The position numbers and the translations under genes are program-made. This document shows positions 33,840-43,986 of a DNA stretch of 64,000 bases, piece after piece; position 1 is the first letter of the stretch; every line of letters begins with the position of its first letter. The notes beneath the pieces were generated by a model. That model made no database searches. It saw only the letters and a list, made by a program, of their open reading frames with translations, and was not told where the DNA came from. The DNA is taken from positions 1,556,070-1,620,069 of the forward strand of contig MU004236.1 of NCBI GenBank assembly GCA_010405405.1, given 5' to 3'. Source of the stretch: Microthyrium microscopicum (taxonomy: Eukaryota > Ascomycota > Dothideomycetes > Microthyriales > Microthyriaceae).

Positions 33840-35150
33840 TAGTTTAATTTTTAGCAATTAATATTATGTTTTAAGGGGTAATCTTTATTAGTAACGATTA
33901 CGAGTTAAATACCATAAAATAAACAAATCTCTAAATTTTAACACTAAAACAAGAATATCTCTATTAAATAGATACCAAATTTTACTATAATTCTTACGTT
34001 TAAATCGTACAAGCTTTAGCTTTATAGATCTTAGTAGTCTAGGTAACTACTCTAGCGATCTACTCCTCCGTTATAGTATCTTCCTCTTCATCTTTATCTT
34101 CTAAACTAAAATCTATTTAACTAATTCTATTGTAGTAATTAGCTTCTACAAGATCATAACTATTTATTAACAGAGGATCTATAAAAGTAGTAGAAAGCTA
34201 TAGATTAAGAAGTATAGATTTAAATAACTTTAAAAGCGTATCTTACTTATAGTTATACTTAGAACGCAAAGAATCTATAGTATTTGAATACTATTTAAAG
34301 TAATCTCGCTATAGCCTACTAAAAGAACAATCAAGATAAAGCTATTCTTTACGCTAGTGCTTTATAAAATAATAATCCTTTTTAGCCCATGCTAAGGGCT
34401 TAGGAATTACCTTCTTCTTTATCCTAATATACCTCTTTTTAGGCTAAGATGCCTTCGCTTTAATAAGTAGTTAAGATACTTTAATAACTTTAAGCTCGTC
34501 GTCCTTTATAAGCTATTAAGATACGATTTTAAGTACGGCCTTCTGTTGTTTAGTATATTATATTAGCATGTTATTAAAGTCCTTATTAGCCTATTTAAAT
34601 AGAATCTATACTAAAGAATGTCGAAAGAACTAAGGATAGGTATAGTTAAAGAAGCATAATTAGTAAAGAAGCTACTTATTGCTAAAGTACGGCCTAATAA
34701 TGCGCCAATATAAAAGTATATCTACTAAACTAATAATATCGCGCCCTTTAACATCGCTAGAATAGATAAATTCTCCCTTTTAAACCTATTTACGAGATTT
34801 ACTTCTTATTGTCTTATCGTAGAGTCTTATAAGATAAGAATCAAAGTAATAATTGATCAGCATTATCTATAGGTTATTCTTTACTAAAATATACTTTAAG
34901 AACGTCTTTAGGTTATCTTGTCTTTACTTACGGACCTTAGGGAGTGCTAGAGATACTAAAGATCGCTACTAGCACTCGATTTCATGTACCTATTATTTAA
35001 ACCGCTTTAAATGCTATAGAGAGCTTTAAATCTTAGGTAATGCTTCTTCTTCTAGTGTTGCCTAACGCTTCCTAAATCGTTTAGTAGCAAAATTCCAATC
35101 TAGGTACGGTTAAAGCCCTTTTAAAAGATCTACAACAAGTAATCAATAAA
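33840..35150 (-). pseudogene. Decayed extra coding region of the transposon, function unknown
   Basis: After the transposase VPFNP block, the minus strand keeps a readable, protein-like frame for over 1 kb, interrupted mainly by TAA/TAG at positions where Gln codons would be expected. It includes a Lys/Arg-rich part (KKRYIRIKKKVIPKPLAW) and an acidic part (SLEDKDEEEDTITEE). It may be a long C-terminal extension of the transposase or a second gene. I recognise no domain. Confidence 0.45.
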
Positions 35151-36433
35151 GAACTAACATAGGATTAAATGGCACTATGCTAGTACGTCTCTAGGCTAAT
35201 TAAATATTATTTTTAGTAAAAGCTTTAGATTAAATATGCTTAATAGCTTTAAGAAGATATTATCTATTAAAGTCGACAATTCCTCAACGTATGTAAACGT
35301 CAATTTCCTCTAAATACTAGTATTTCTAAGGTTGAAAGATACTAATATCTAATAGCTAAAGAAAGTATATTAAATATAGTAGTAGAAGTAGTAATTTAAT
35401 CTTATTTAGCTCGCAGTATAGTATAAATTATAAAGTAAGATAACTCTCGTATCCATTAATTATCAAGAGCCGTTAGCAAGCTTTATTTCAAAGGTAATCC
35501 TTTAGCTAATATTGCTTTAAAAGACGTTAAAAATGCTGTATCTAGATAAATCCAAGGTAATCGTTAGCGTAACCAGAAGCTAAGACCGCTATAGAGTAAT
35601 TAGTTAGTAAATATACTCGTTTTTAGGTCTAATAACTTACTAATCGCAATATCGTCTAATTTAAGGCCATCAAACCATTTTTGCTATATAACTTTGCCCT
35701 TTATAATTAGTAAGGGATCTATAATTCTTCCTATAGCTAAACACGCCTTTATAGATATTATCTATTCCTTCTCTCCAAGAAATTCAATATAGTTAAAATA
35801 GTAGCTAAAGAACTCGCAATTATTAGGTATAACTACTACTTCACCCCTTCCAACACCAATCCACACACCTATTTCATCTATATTCTATTAGTCTTCAATC
35901 AAGATATTATATTCAGTAGTAGTTTCTTTATAATCCTCATAAAAGCGCTTAACATCGTTCCTATTTATAGCTTGCTTCCTTATAGCTTTAATGACAGGTT
36001 AAAATCACGAAGCAAATTTACTACGCTTTAGCTAACGGCGTGTCCATTTAAATCTAACCTAAGGTTATTCTTTAAAAGGAATTATATCCAAATCTTTAAT
36101 ATCTTATTATAATAACTTACTAGTAGCCTTCTAGATCAACTTAAGGCAAATAGAAATATAAATTTTAGCTATTAAATTAAGATATTAGATAAGCGCGCTT
36201 TCCTCTTCTTTAGAGAGCTTTTAGTTAATTTTAGCACGCTATAAGCGCAATTTTAATAATTTAAGGTAGTAGCGCCGTATTTAATCAAGCTATAAAGGAG
36301 CAAATTTCTCTACGAGTCGAGTCCATATTATCTCAAAGTATTTATGCTAGAATTTAATAATATCTTTAAGTAAACGTTCTTTAGTAGCGTACTACTTATA
36401 TTTCTGCTTCTTTAGAATCAATTTTAGAGGCAT
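35150..36433 (-). pseudogene. Decayed pogo/Fot1-type transposase
   Basis: Reading the minus strand from an ATG at 36433 gives an HTH-like N-terminal region (LSKEEESALIQ pattern, with a stop in place of a Gln codon). It is followed by the DDE catalytic-domain block NIDEIGVWIGVGRGE at about 35886-35842, then DPLLIIKG near 35710. In another frame come LLDISIF and a terminal VPFNP at about 35175-35161. These correspond in order to the CENP-B/pogo DDE blocks NIDETGF...GRG, DPLVIFKG, LQPLDVGVF and VPFNP. Many stops fall at former CAA/CAG or TGG codons, and at least one frame change separates the N- and C-terminal parts. The decay pattern is that of RIP followed by drift. Confidence 0.85.
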
Positions 36434-36890
36434 AATAATAAAGATAGAATTTTTTATTATAGTAGTAGTAAATAGTTAAAGTAGTAAAATTATTACGAAG
36501 TAGTAAAGCTAATAAGAGGCTACTAATAAGGCCTAAACTTAGAGAATTTAACTTATCACAACTACTAATTCAAAGGTTAATAATATTATTTAAAAACTAA
36601 GATACGGAGTCTTTTAGGTCTAAATATGCTTCAGTTAAAATTTAAGAAGTATACTATATATGGTTGTTAAGTAGCTATAAGAAATAGGTAGAATTTTATA
36701 CATTTCTAGCTAATTAAGTCCTAAAGTTACTAACTTTAAGATATTATTCAATAGTTATTTAAAGAGTTATAATACTAAAATTAATATAGGATTTAAAGCT
36801 TATCTTAATTTATATCTTATATCAATTTCAGGTACTAACAATATAATCTAATAGAATGGCAATAAGATAATTATATTACTAGTAGTAATT

Positions 36891-36960
36891 TAGCGTTAAG
36901 CTGTCCTTAGCGTTGAGCTGTCCCCGATCACCTGGGGTGAGCGTGTTCTTAACCGATGGG
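36891..36960 (-). repeat. Right 70-bp terminal inverted repeat
   Basis: Inverse copy of the left TIR, ending CTTAACCGATGGG, then TA at 36961-36962. The two mismatches are both consistent with C-T changes. Confidence 0.95.
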
Positions 36961-37949
36961 TAAGCACTTTGCAGACCGCGATAGAGACTCTCTCTAAGCA
37001 AAGACCAAGGCAAGAACACTGCAAAGCACTGCAAGTACAGCTTCCCCACCAATACAACCCCTGTCATGTCTGTCAATCAAGAGCTCGCGTCTCGTCTATC
37101 AAAAAAAGTTGTACGAATCTACACCAAGAATGCATATCTTACCATCTTAATTGCTGCCCCATTGGTCTTATTTTATGTCATATTTTTGGCACAGCGTTTA
37201 CCTGCCCATATTAGTTTTTCATTTCCAGATCTTTCTCATTTTTCTACCGCTCGTCCAGGATATGCTAGGCCCCGTCCATGTCCGAGGTCGTCGCTTGGAC
37301 ACCACTTGCTGCACTCTGCCACCCGACATGGCGCGACTCATCTGCCCAGCATCCAGCCAGCAATACCGTTTCAACAATCAGGCAGTTGAAAAGAAACGGT
37401 TTCTATTAGTTACAGATCAAGTTTCTTCTCTGCCTTTACCGGCTGATCCTTTGCATACAATCATGTAGAGTCTTTCCACGGCTCCGGAGCCAGCCCCTCA
37501 CTTGCAAACGCGTAGACTACTCCCTCCAATACCACTGCTTCAACGCGTGTGCCAAATTCCCAGCCTGCCACCGTGCACTGTCAATTCCAAGAATTTTAAC
37601 TCTCTTAGCTCACTGGCCTTGTGCCAAATTCCGGTTGATGACATATTCCGAGTCCAATTAAATCCAAGGTAATAGTATACATTGACTTGTCAAACACGCG
37701 CCAAAGGACTCCAGCTGACTGCAAGACCACGACTCCATAATCCATACATCCGGCCATTCAATGACATCTGTTATAACAATGCCGGCAATGTAATGCCGTA
37801 GTCTCTGCAAACTGCTGCAGTCTTCACCGTTATGATGCTGCACAACCCGCATCGACCTTCCCTATCATCATCCAAATCTTCACATGTGGTGCTACTTATG
37901 CGACCTGCCCCCCATGTCCCAAGCTAATGAATTTTTTTTTGCGTATGTA
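36961..37949. other. Right flank of transposon; weak candidate small membrane protein at 37066-37389 (+)
   Basis: A plus frame starting with ATG at 37066 encodes 107 aa. Its first half looks plausible: a charged start (MSVNQELASRLSKK) then a hydrophobic helix (YLTILIAAPLVLFYVIFLAQ). Its second half is Pro/Ser/Arg-rich and random-looking. I rate it a weak candidate. The rest, up to the PPT1 stop codon, shows no gene. Confidence 0.25.
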
Positions 37950-38933
37950 TTACAGCTCAAAATTGATCTGATTCTGCACAATCAGCTTTCGTTCCGCCTT
38001 GGACTTGAAAGGTCCAAAAAAAGACTTGAATGTCGAGTTCAGCACTTTATCCGAAAGCTCCATGTGTTTCCCCGGAGTCGTCTTGAATACGATGCCACCA
38101 TTCTTGTCAAGTGTTTTCAGCCCAAGCCAGTCCTGCTTATAGATATTCCTCTCCCTCAGCGGCGTGACGGATGCATCAGTCAAATTGACGTCGGCAAACC
38201 ACGAGCTCTCCTTGGGCGAAACTGTCGTGTCGTCCTCGAACATGTACATTACAAAGTTCTTGAGCTTTCTCAAGTTCCCTGCATACGACGTATTCTTCAA
38301 CACTCGCTCGTTATTGATATCCGCCAAAAAGTTCGAGTGCTCCAAATACTCCTCGCTAGGCCCTCCCGTCTCTGGATCCGTGTTCCGATAGTACTGTGCT
38401 GGCACAAGTCTGGCTTGTACATAATTGCTCCACGTATTCGTCTTAAGCAGCGCCATAGCTCCCTTGCAAACCCAATCGTTCGGCCCGCACGCTGCAAAAT
38501 CCACAATCCCATTATGTGGGCTTCCAAACGTCACCAAACTTCTGACAGGAGGCACATTGCACCTTTCCACATAGCCTCTTAAAAACACTCCTCCTTGTGA
38601 AAACCCGAGGGCGTCTATGGCTGGTGCAGTCGATAGGATCGGATGTGCGGCGAGCGCGGCGCATACTTCAGCGATTTGTTCAGTGACGTTGCCCCAGAAG
38701 GATGCTGAGCGGTCGGCGTTGGCGTCGGCGCCAATGCCGATGGTGTAGACGAAGGTGCCGTCGTGGATGGCTTCGGCTAGTTCGCCGACTTCTTTGATGC
38801 CATCGCCGGCGAAGCTGTCGCCTAGGCCGTGCCAGATGACGAGTGGCAAAGGTGTGTCGTCGAGGTCGTCGGAGAGGGGGATGGAGAGGGCTGCGGGCGC
38901 GAGGAGGGCGAGGGAGGCAAGGGAGAGACGCAT
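37950..38933 (-). CDS. PPT1: Palmitoyl-protein thioesterase (PPT1/CLN1 homolog)
   Basis: A single-exon 327-aa lysosomal/vacuolar thioesterase that removes fatty acyl groups from Cys residues of proteins. A signal peptide (MRLSLASLALLAPAALS) leads. The alpha/beta-hydrolase fold follows: PLVIWHGLGDS near 30, nucleophile Ser112 in GFSQGG, TFGSPHNGI, the acid Asp ~234-235 in MFEDDTTV, and His290 in PGKHMEL. The WVCKG and YVERCNVPP segments are family features. Length and domain order match eukaryotic PPT1; no insertion or fusion is seen. Confidence 0.95.
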   Translation of the reverse strand: MRLSLASLALLAPAALSIPLSDDLDDTPLPLVIWHGLGDSFAGDGIKEVGELAEAIHDGTFVYTIGIGADANADRSASFWGNVTEQIAEVCAALAAHPILSTAPAIDALGFSQGGVFLRGYVERCNVPPVRSLVTFGSPHNGIVDFAACGPNDWVCKGAMALLKTNTWSNYVQARLVPAQYYRNTDPETGGPSEEYLEHSNFLADINNERVLKNTSYAGNLRKLKNFVMYMFEDDTTVSPKESSWFADVNLTDASVTPLRERNIYKQDWLGLKTLDKNGGIVFKTTPGKHMELSDKVLNSTFKSFFGPFKSKAERKLIVQNQINFEL

Positions 38934-39694
38934 ATTTTATTGATTTATGGGTGATTAGAATAGAGTATGCTTAGTTCATGGTGAGTAGTTGGTTGTGTTG
39001 TGGAAGGATGTGTAGATGATGTAAACGAAGTTGTCGGCCTGATACAAACAGTGAAGATGGAGCTCGAGCTTTCGGTTGATCCAAGCTTCTTTGATCGGCG
39101 CTAATGCTGCTAGCGTCATCTTCAACTTCGGTGCTTGCAACTTGTAAATTCTAATAAAATTCTACTGTACACGACCGATTCTACGACGCGTCAGAGCGTC
39201 TACATATTCTACCTGCGCAAACGAACTATATCAGGATGCTGGTGATCGATACCATTGACCAAGAGAGGGACACGAAAAACTTGGCATTCTCCCAACTACG
39301 ATGGCTCCCATCGTCGCTTATAAAGAGCGTAGGCTCTACTTTCCATGGTAGGCGATAAATCATCGATCTCTATACGCATTCGATGGAAACCAACACGCAC
39401 TATGAAAAAGCGTAGCAGGTGGCAACCATCTACATTGATGGAGGATGCCAAGGAAACATCCAACCATGGGTGAAGCCCAACACTCAAGGCAGTGAAGAGC
39501 CTTGTGTTGTCAACCACGGTTCGAGTTGTGATTCAGACCAGGCTTCCTCTCCTTCAGGTGACAGATCTGCCAGTATAAAACCATCCACACAACCCAACCA
39601 AACATCCTTTTGACACTGATCGCCTCGACTTTCTATTATTTGGAACACCTTTCGCTGTCATCGCCATCATACTCCATTTCCAACCCCGCTCAAT
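38934..39694. promoter_or_regulatory. Divergent upstream region of PPT1 and the F-box-like gene
   Basis: 761 bp between divergent starts. CAGTATAAAACC (39571-39582) contains a TATAAA about 120 bp before the ATG at 39695. No gene is seen. Confidence 0.4.
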
Positions 39695-40754
39695 ATGTCG
39701 ACTCCACACCATGGCCGCAAACAGTTCAGCGACCTTTCTGTCGAGCTTCAACGACACATCTTCTCCTATCTGCTACCAACGGATCACATTATGGCATGGA
39801 AACCGTACGGTAGACTCGAGCGGACCGATACCGTGGTGCTACGACTGAACCGATCCATGCACGAGGAAGCCCTATCGCTGCTCTACGATCAATATAGGAT
39901 TCCATTTGAGATAGCCATCGACCATATGGGGTTTGAGTTTTGTGGAAAACTCTATAGTTTCGATGGTAAGTTCTGCAAGCTCGTTTAATGAGATGAGGGA
40001 GATAGCTGGTGGATGCTGCCATCGGCTGCGATGTCCACCATGACACCACTCAAGCAATTAATAAATTGCGTAGCACATGGCAGACATCACAGTCGATGAA
40101 TTGCACAGTACATGGCAGACATCGTAGTCAGTGGGAAGAACATGCAAATGGCTAGCACTCGAAACGGGGCAATATTAACGTAATCCAGATACATTTCTCA
40201 ACGGGACGCATCCCGATCCTTTACCCTACGCCATGAAAAAAGCGCGCCACGTCAAAATCATGATCAAGTTCTACAGCTTCGACTACGAAAATAACGAGCG
40301 CAGAGAGACCACGCAATTTAATCAGCTCCAACAAGGTCTGAGATACTTTGGCCAGGCTGTGCGCGAGTACTGTTGCTTCAGAACAGTAGCCATCTCTATC
40401 GTCACTCAGTTGCATCGCTCCACGGTCGAGCAAACAGCGGCCAAACTGACCTTCTACCAAAAGCGGATCGTCGACGACGCCCTGAGATTACCTAAAACCG
40501 TTGAGAAATTATCATTCCAACATCTCAACCTTGATGCAGGCTTGATCCTTCCCATGAAAGTATTTGTGCCAGTCTTCGGGAAGGGTGACACATTCCTTCG
40601 AGATGGGTATGTGCATGCTAGACTGCAAGAGGCGAGCGACACTCGTGAGGAGAAAGTTAAGTTGAAAGGAATGACCCCGTTGGGTCAGGTCGGTGTGTCT
40701 TCGAATTTGGGCATCATTTGGTGGGTCTCAGGACAGCGAGTTTGGCCTGGTTAG
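39695..40754 (+). CDS. F-box-like protein
   Basis: A predicted 278-aa protein. Exons 39695-39965 and 40189-40754; the 223-bp intron is long for this window. Near the N-terminus FSDLSVELQRHIFSYLLPTDH resembles a fungal F-box core (LPxELQxxIFSYL), after which come VVLRLNRSMHEEALSLLYDQY and YSFDDTFLNG, the layout seen in many fungal F-box-like proteins that might be SCF adaptors. The remainder has no repeat domain that would identify a substrate. The C-terminus ends SGQRVWPG. The F-box call is moderate because the domain is short and degenerate in fungi. Confidence 0.6.
40064..40133 (+). repeat. Imperfect tandem 35-bp repeat inside the F-box-like gene intron
   Basis: Two adjacent units (40064-40098 and 40099-40133) share AATTGC...ACATGGCAGACATC...AGTC. 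The duplication lies wholly within the intron and accounts for part of its unusual length. Confidence 0.7.
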
Positions 40755-41445
40755 TGTCCAGAAATCGGGCGTTTTTTCACCAGGGAGTAAGATATGAAGA
40801 TATGCAGTGGGGCCCATCACATTATTTGGTTGCCATCGTATGCTTTCGCCTGACTTGTAGAAATATGCATTCTTTGGTTTTTCAGTAAATTTTTGCAGTG
40901 GATGCGGATACATCTCGCCTTCCTAGGCATTGATCAAGGCACAAAAAGAGGTATCATCTCCCATTATTAACAATACTACGAGTTGCCGTGGCAGCTGAAA
41001 CTTATCGCAGAATAAATGACCAGCTCCCATTACTGGTGATGGGTGTCACCAGCGCTACTAAATAAAAAATGCTATATGTCCCATTACATCCCATAAACCG
41101 ACCAAATCTGAACGCGCTCTATGGCAATTAAAGCACTCGATAATAGAAAGTAGCACATGGAAGCCAGCATAGCTAATGAACCACGCCATACATTTGGCCA
41201 TCTGGTTACAAGTCCAGGGCGCACAGCTTAGGAGGCCGACGGGTAGAGATCGTCAGGCCCAATAGCGCCACCAACTCAGGACTCGTCACATTACACTACC
41301 GTGCCTATCATAACTTGAAACAGGCTTGTCCAACTAATAAGCGGGATACAAAAGGCTACGGGGTCCCGTCCAATTCTTCCGAAATGTTAAAGGACCATTA
41401 ATCTTGCAACCAACCAACAAACATCAATTTCAAGCTCCTATAACC
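40755..41445. other. Intergenic, no supported gene
   Basis: 691 bp upstream of the Opy2-like gene. No gene or clear promoter motif is seen. Confidence 0.4.
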
Positions 41446-42029
41446 ATGACCGCATTTGACTTGAGTACGCCCATCAACAGACGAGTATAGACTTTATACT
41501 AACTACATCTCCAGCCCAGCTTTTTCGACGATGTGTACAATGTCCGGATACTCCAACCTCCTGCTCGGCTTGTGGCAGTAATGAAGGATGCATGATCTCT
41601 CCAAATACGTGTGACCAATGTGCCTCCGCAATCTGCACGGTGGTGGTGAATACAACACCAACATCAACAGCATCAGCTATCTCGCTCTCAATTATCGGTC
41701 CAACGGCGGAGACTTCGAATGCCATCTCCATTCTCACAACATATGGCTCGAATTCAATAAGCATTGTGGGTTTATCGACTACAGCAAATCCCGGCTCAAA
41801 GTCAATAAGTCTCGTGGGTTTGTCGAGCTCGACAAGTTTAGGCTCTTCAATAACGTCAACGACATCTGTGGCTTCCACGACGCCGACTATGTCTACTACA
41901 GCGGCTAGCTCTTCTGTTTCTGCTCAGTCTTCAGTATCTACTGGAAGTGCGAACGCTTTGGCACAGGGGAATTCTGCGCTAGTCTTATATGGAGTCATTC
42001 TTGGTTCCCTTTGTCAAAGATTGTTGTAA
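41446..42029 (+). CDS. Opy2-type Cys-rich domain protein, short form
   Basis: A predicted 177-aa surface protein. Exons 41446-41464 and 41515-42029; the 50-bp intron carries a perfect TACTAAC branch site. The N-terminus (MTAFDLTQLFRR) leads straight into a Cys-rich module with nine Cys: CVQCPDTPTSCSACGSNEGC, then C-x4-5-C spacings up to SAIC. This resembles the Opy2 N-terminal domain, the extracellular part of the yeast Ste50 membrane anchor. A ~110-residue Ser/Thr-rich stretch follows, probably O-glycosylated, then a short hydrophobic C-terminus (SALVLYGVILGSLCQRLL). It lacks the cytoplasmic Ste50-binding tail of true Opy2, so signalling is not implied; a GPI-like or tail anchor is possible. 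No classical signal peptide is seen. Confidence 0.65.
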
Positions 42030-43062
42030 TTTTAAGTGGTCTAACAAAACCTTACTATCTTAAATCCACTTAAATTGTTTGAGACATCTTAAAGAGGACT
42101 GGATCAATGTGTTGGTATTGTTGACGTGTTATTAATACAGTAATGGGCATTCGAAGAGCTTGTATATTTCACCTTTACACAATCTGAAAGATGTGACTCT
42201 AAATTCACTATGGCTGCTTTGAACGGCAGCACTCAAGCCAGAACGCAACTCTCTTATAAGATAAAGTAAACCATTCAAATCGGGATTTCTCATTTAGGTT
42301 CCAGTTCATCCCAAGTCTTTCACCTGCAATTATAAGTGACCAAAACTCCAGTATCTGTAAATCATTTCCCGTGCGAAGGCATAGATTATCTTCTCAATCG
42401 TCGAGCAGGCACTCTGTCAATAAGCCTCCCAAGGAGCGTGCAAGCAGTGAAACTGATGCCGTTGACATTAAGGACGGATAGCTACGATCCATATAGCTAC
42501 AAGCCAGACAGCTACAGAGAACGCGACCAGTACCCCAAAACAATTGAGACAAGTCAAAACCCAACGTAGGAAGAGTGGATGGCGGGTAAGATATGACGAA
42601 TATCTCAAGTCTGGTGGTCGTCGTCTTTCCAAGTCAAGGCCTCGCCATCCACGTTCTGGTATGAATCGAAGACCTCCCCTTCTTCAGAAACCTAGAGCCG
42701 TGCATACTGCTCCAATCTCAGGTAATGTTGAGATTGACAGTGCTGCTAAAGATCAATCACCTATTCGCGCTCGACATCCTGCAAAGGACCTCAACAGAAA
42801 GCAAGAGGACACCGATCAAGATTCCGTCCATACAAACGTGTTCGTCGCAAGGGACCAGAACCTTCAGCCACGCGCGAGGACGGTGAGCTACTAGATCCAT
42901 AGTGCTACTAACCTCAGCTTTGAAAGCAGGCAGAAAGTGACGGCGACTGAAAGTTCCTGAGGAAAATGTTGGTGTGGCTTCAGTCGCAGAGCTCAGAGGA
43001 GGAGGAAGCGGATTCTGAAGAGGTGGAGCGTGCAATGTTCAGTCGTGATGAGGAATTGTGAT
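42030..43062 (+). other. Possible decayed or misassembled gene, about 42380-43062
   Basis: Several protein-like stretches lie in order on the plus strand but in different frames. One is Ser/Lys-rich (SSRHSVNKPPKERASSETDA, about 42398-42460), another basic (42544-42894, with SGWRVRYDEYLKSGGRRLSK), and the last acidic (SSEEEEADSEEVERAMFSR, ending near 43062). I could not join them with good splice sites throughout. A CTAAC followed by CAG near 42910-42915 suggests one intron. It may be a real gene with unusual introns or a remnant; the function is unknown. Confidence 0.3.
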
Positions 43063-43986
43063 CTCTATGAAGTTAACTGGTGATACATACGCCATGTAGT
43101 AGTCTTTCAGCTAAACATACGGGGGCGCCATCTGCCTGGGGAGAGCATGATGTTATGTATGTACCTAGTAGGATAGGTACCTACCTAGGTAGCCACGGAG
43201 TGCGAAGAATTTTCATCATTGTACTGATTATACATGGCCTGTAGACTTGAGAGTAGTGGCAAGGAGTTGTCAAGGCTGCTCAGCTTAATCAGTGATCAAT
43301 ACCTATTTAAGTTTTGAAGATAGAAGACAATGGTGAAGTTGGGAGATATCTCCGAAGAATGATCTCGAGGATTTGAGCTCAAGCAGGGATATCCTTGTAG
43401 CGCAAGCGAGGATTATGAAAAGGGCTTAGCGGACTTCAAGGCCTCATTGAGGCTCACCAAAGTTTATCTCGGCCTCCTTTTGGACAGCCTTGACAGCTTC
43501 TACGGTTGAACTGTGTTGCCCTGTTACTCCAGACAGTTCAAAACTCAGCTTAGCTTTACCCGAGTCTGCTCTTTGTCACTACGTTGAGAACTTGGTTCTC
43601 AACCTTTCAAAGTTCAGAACAAAGGCGTCTTGTTTCGGCCAAGCTGTCGTCCTTTGTCTCTTTCAACTTTGGCGCAGGTTACCACTAGTAGCTCCAACTT
43701 CGAGACCACCTGCAGCCTGGACGCCTACCGATGTTTAATACTGTCCAGACCATCCTCACACGCTCAACTTTCACCCTTTGGTCCATCATGAGATAAATCG
43801 CCCTCAGCTGTTACTTCCACTTCAAGTCACATCCACCACGTGCTACGCCCCCAACACTTTCACTGCTCAACACTCTACTGTAATATCCAACTCCTTTCCA
43901 ATTACTTGCTACTCTGTCTCCTCTACACAACCCGGCAGTAATTCATCAATTTTGACCCTACTCGCACTACTATCAGCTTTGCCACG
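43063..43986. other. Intergenic; TACCTA-rich palindromic patch
   Basis: 924 bp with no convincing gene. At about 43155-43191 there is a cluster of overlapping TAGGTA/TACCTA inverted repeats. The last ~200 bp are pyrimidine-rich, consistent with a leader for the gene at 43987. Confidence 0.4.

Larger units (their letters stand above)
33668..36960 (-). mobile_element. Fot1/pogo-like (Tc1/mariner superfamily) DNA transposon, RIP-like decay
   Basis: A 3,293-bp element with 70-bp terminal inverted repeats (33668-33737 and 36891-36960) that match at 68 of 70 positions, flanked by TA on both sides, the target site of Tc1/mariner elements. The interior is extremely AT-rich and full of TAA/TAG, as repeat-induced point mutation (C-to-T) would leave it, while the flanking genes are not. 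Minus-strand translation shows blocks of a pogo/Fot1-type DDE transposase (see the transposase entry). The length exceeds the usual 1.8-2.2 kb of Fot1 elements because about 1.3 kb of further decayed, once-coding-looking sequence lies between the transposase and the left TIR. It is not autonomous now. Confidence 0.9.

Noticed and set aside
33668-36960. hAT or Crypton identity for the AT-rich element
   Set aside because: No 8-bp target duplication is visible, and the DDE blocks match pogo/Fot1, with TA at both ends.
37884-38582. A 232-aa open frame on the plus strand
   Set aside because: Antisense to the well-supported PPT1 exon; no independent protein features.
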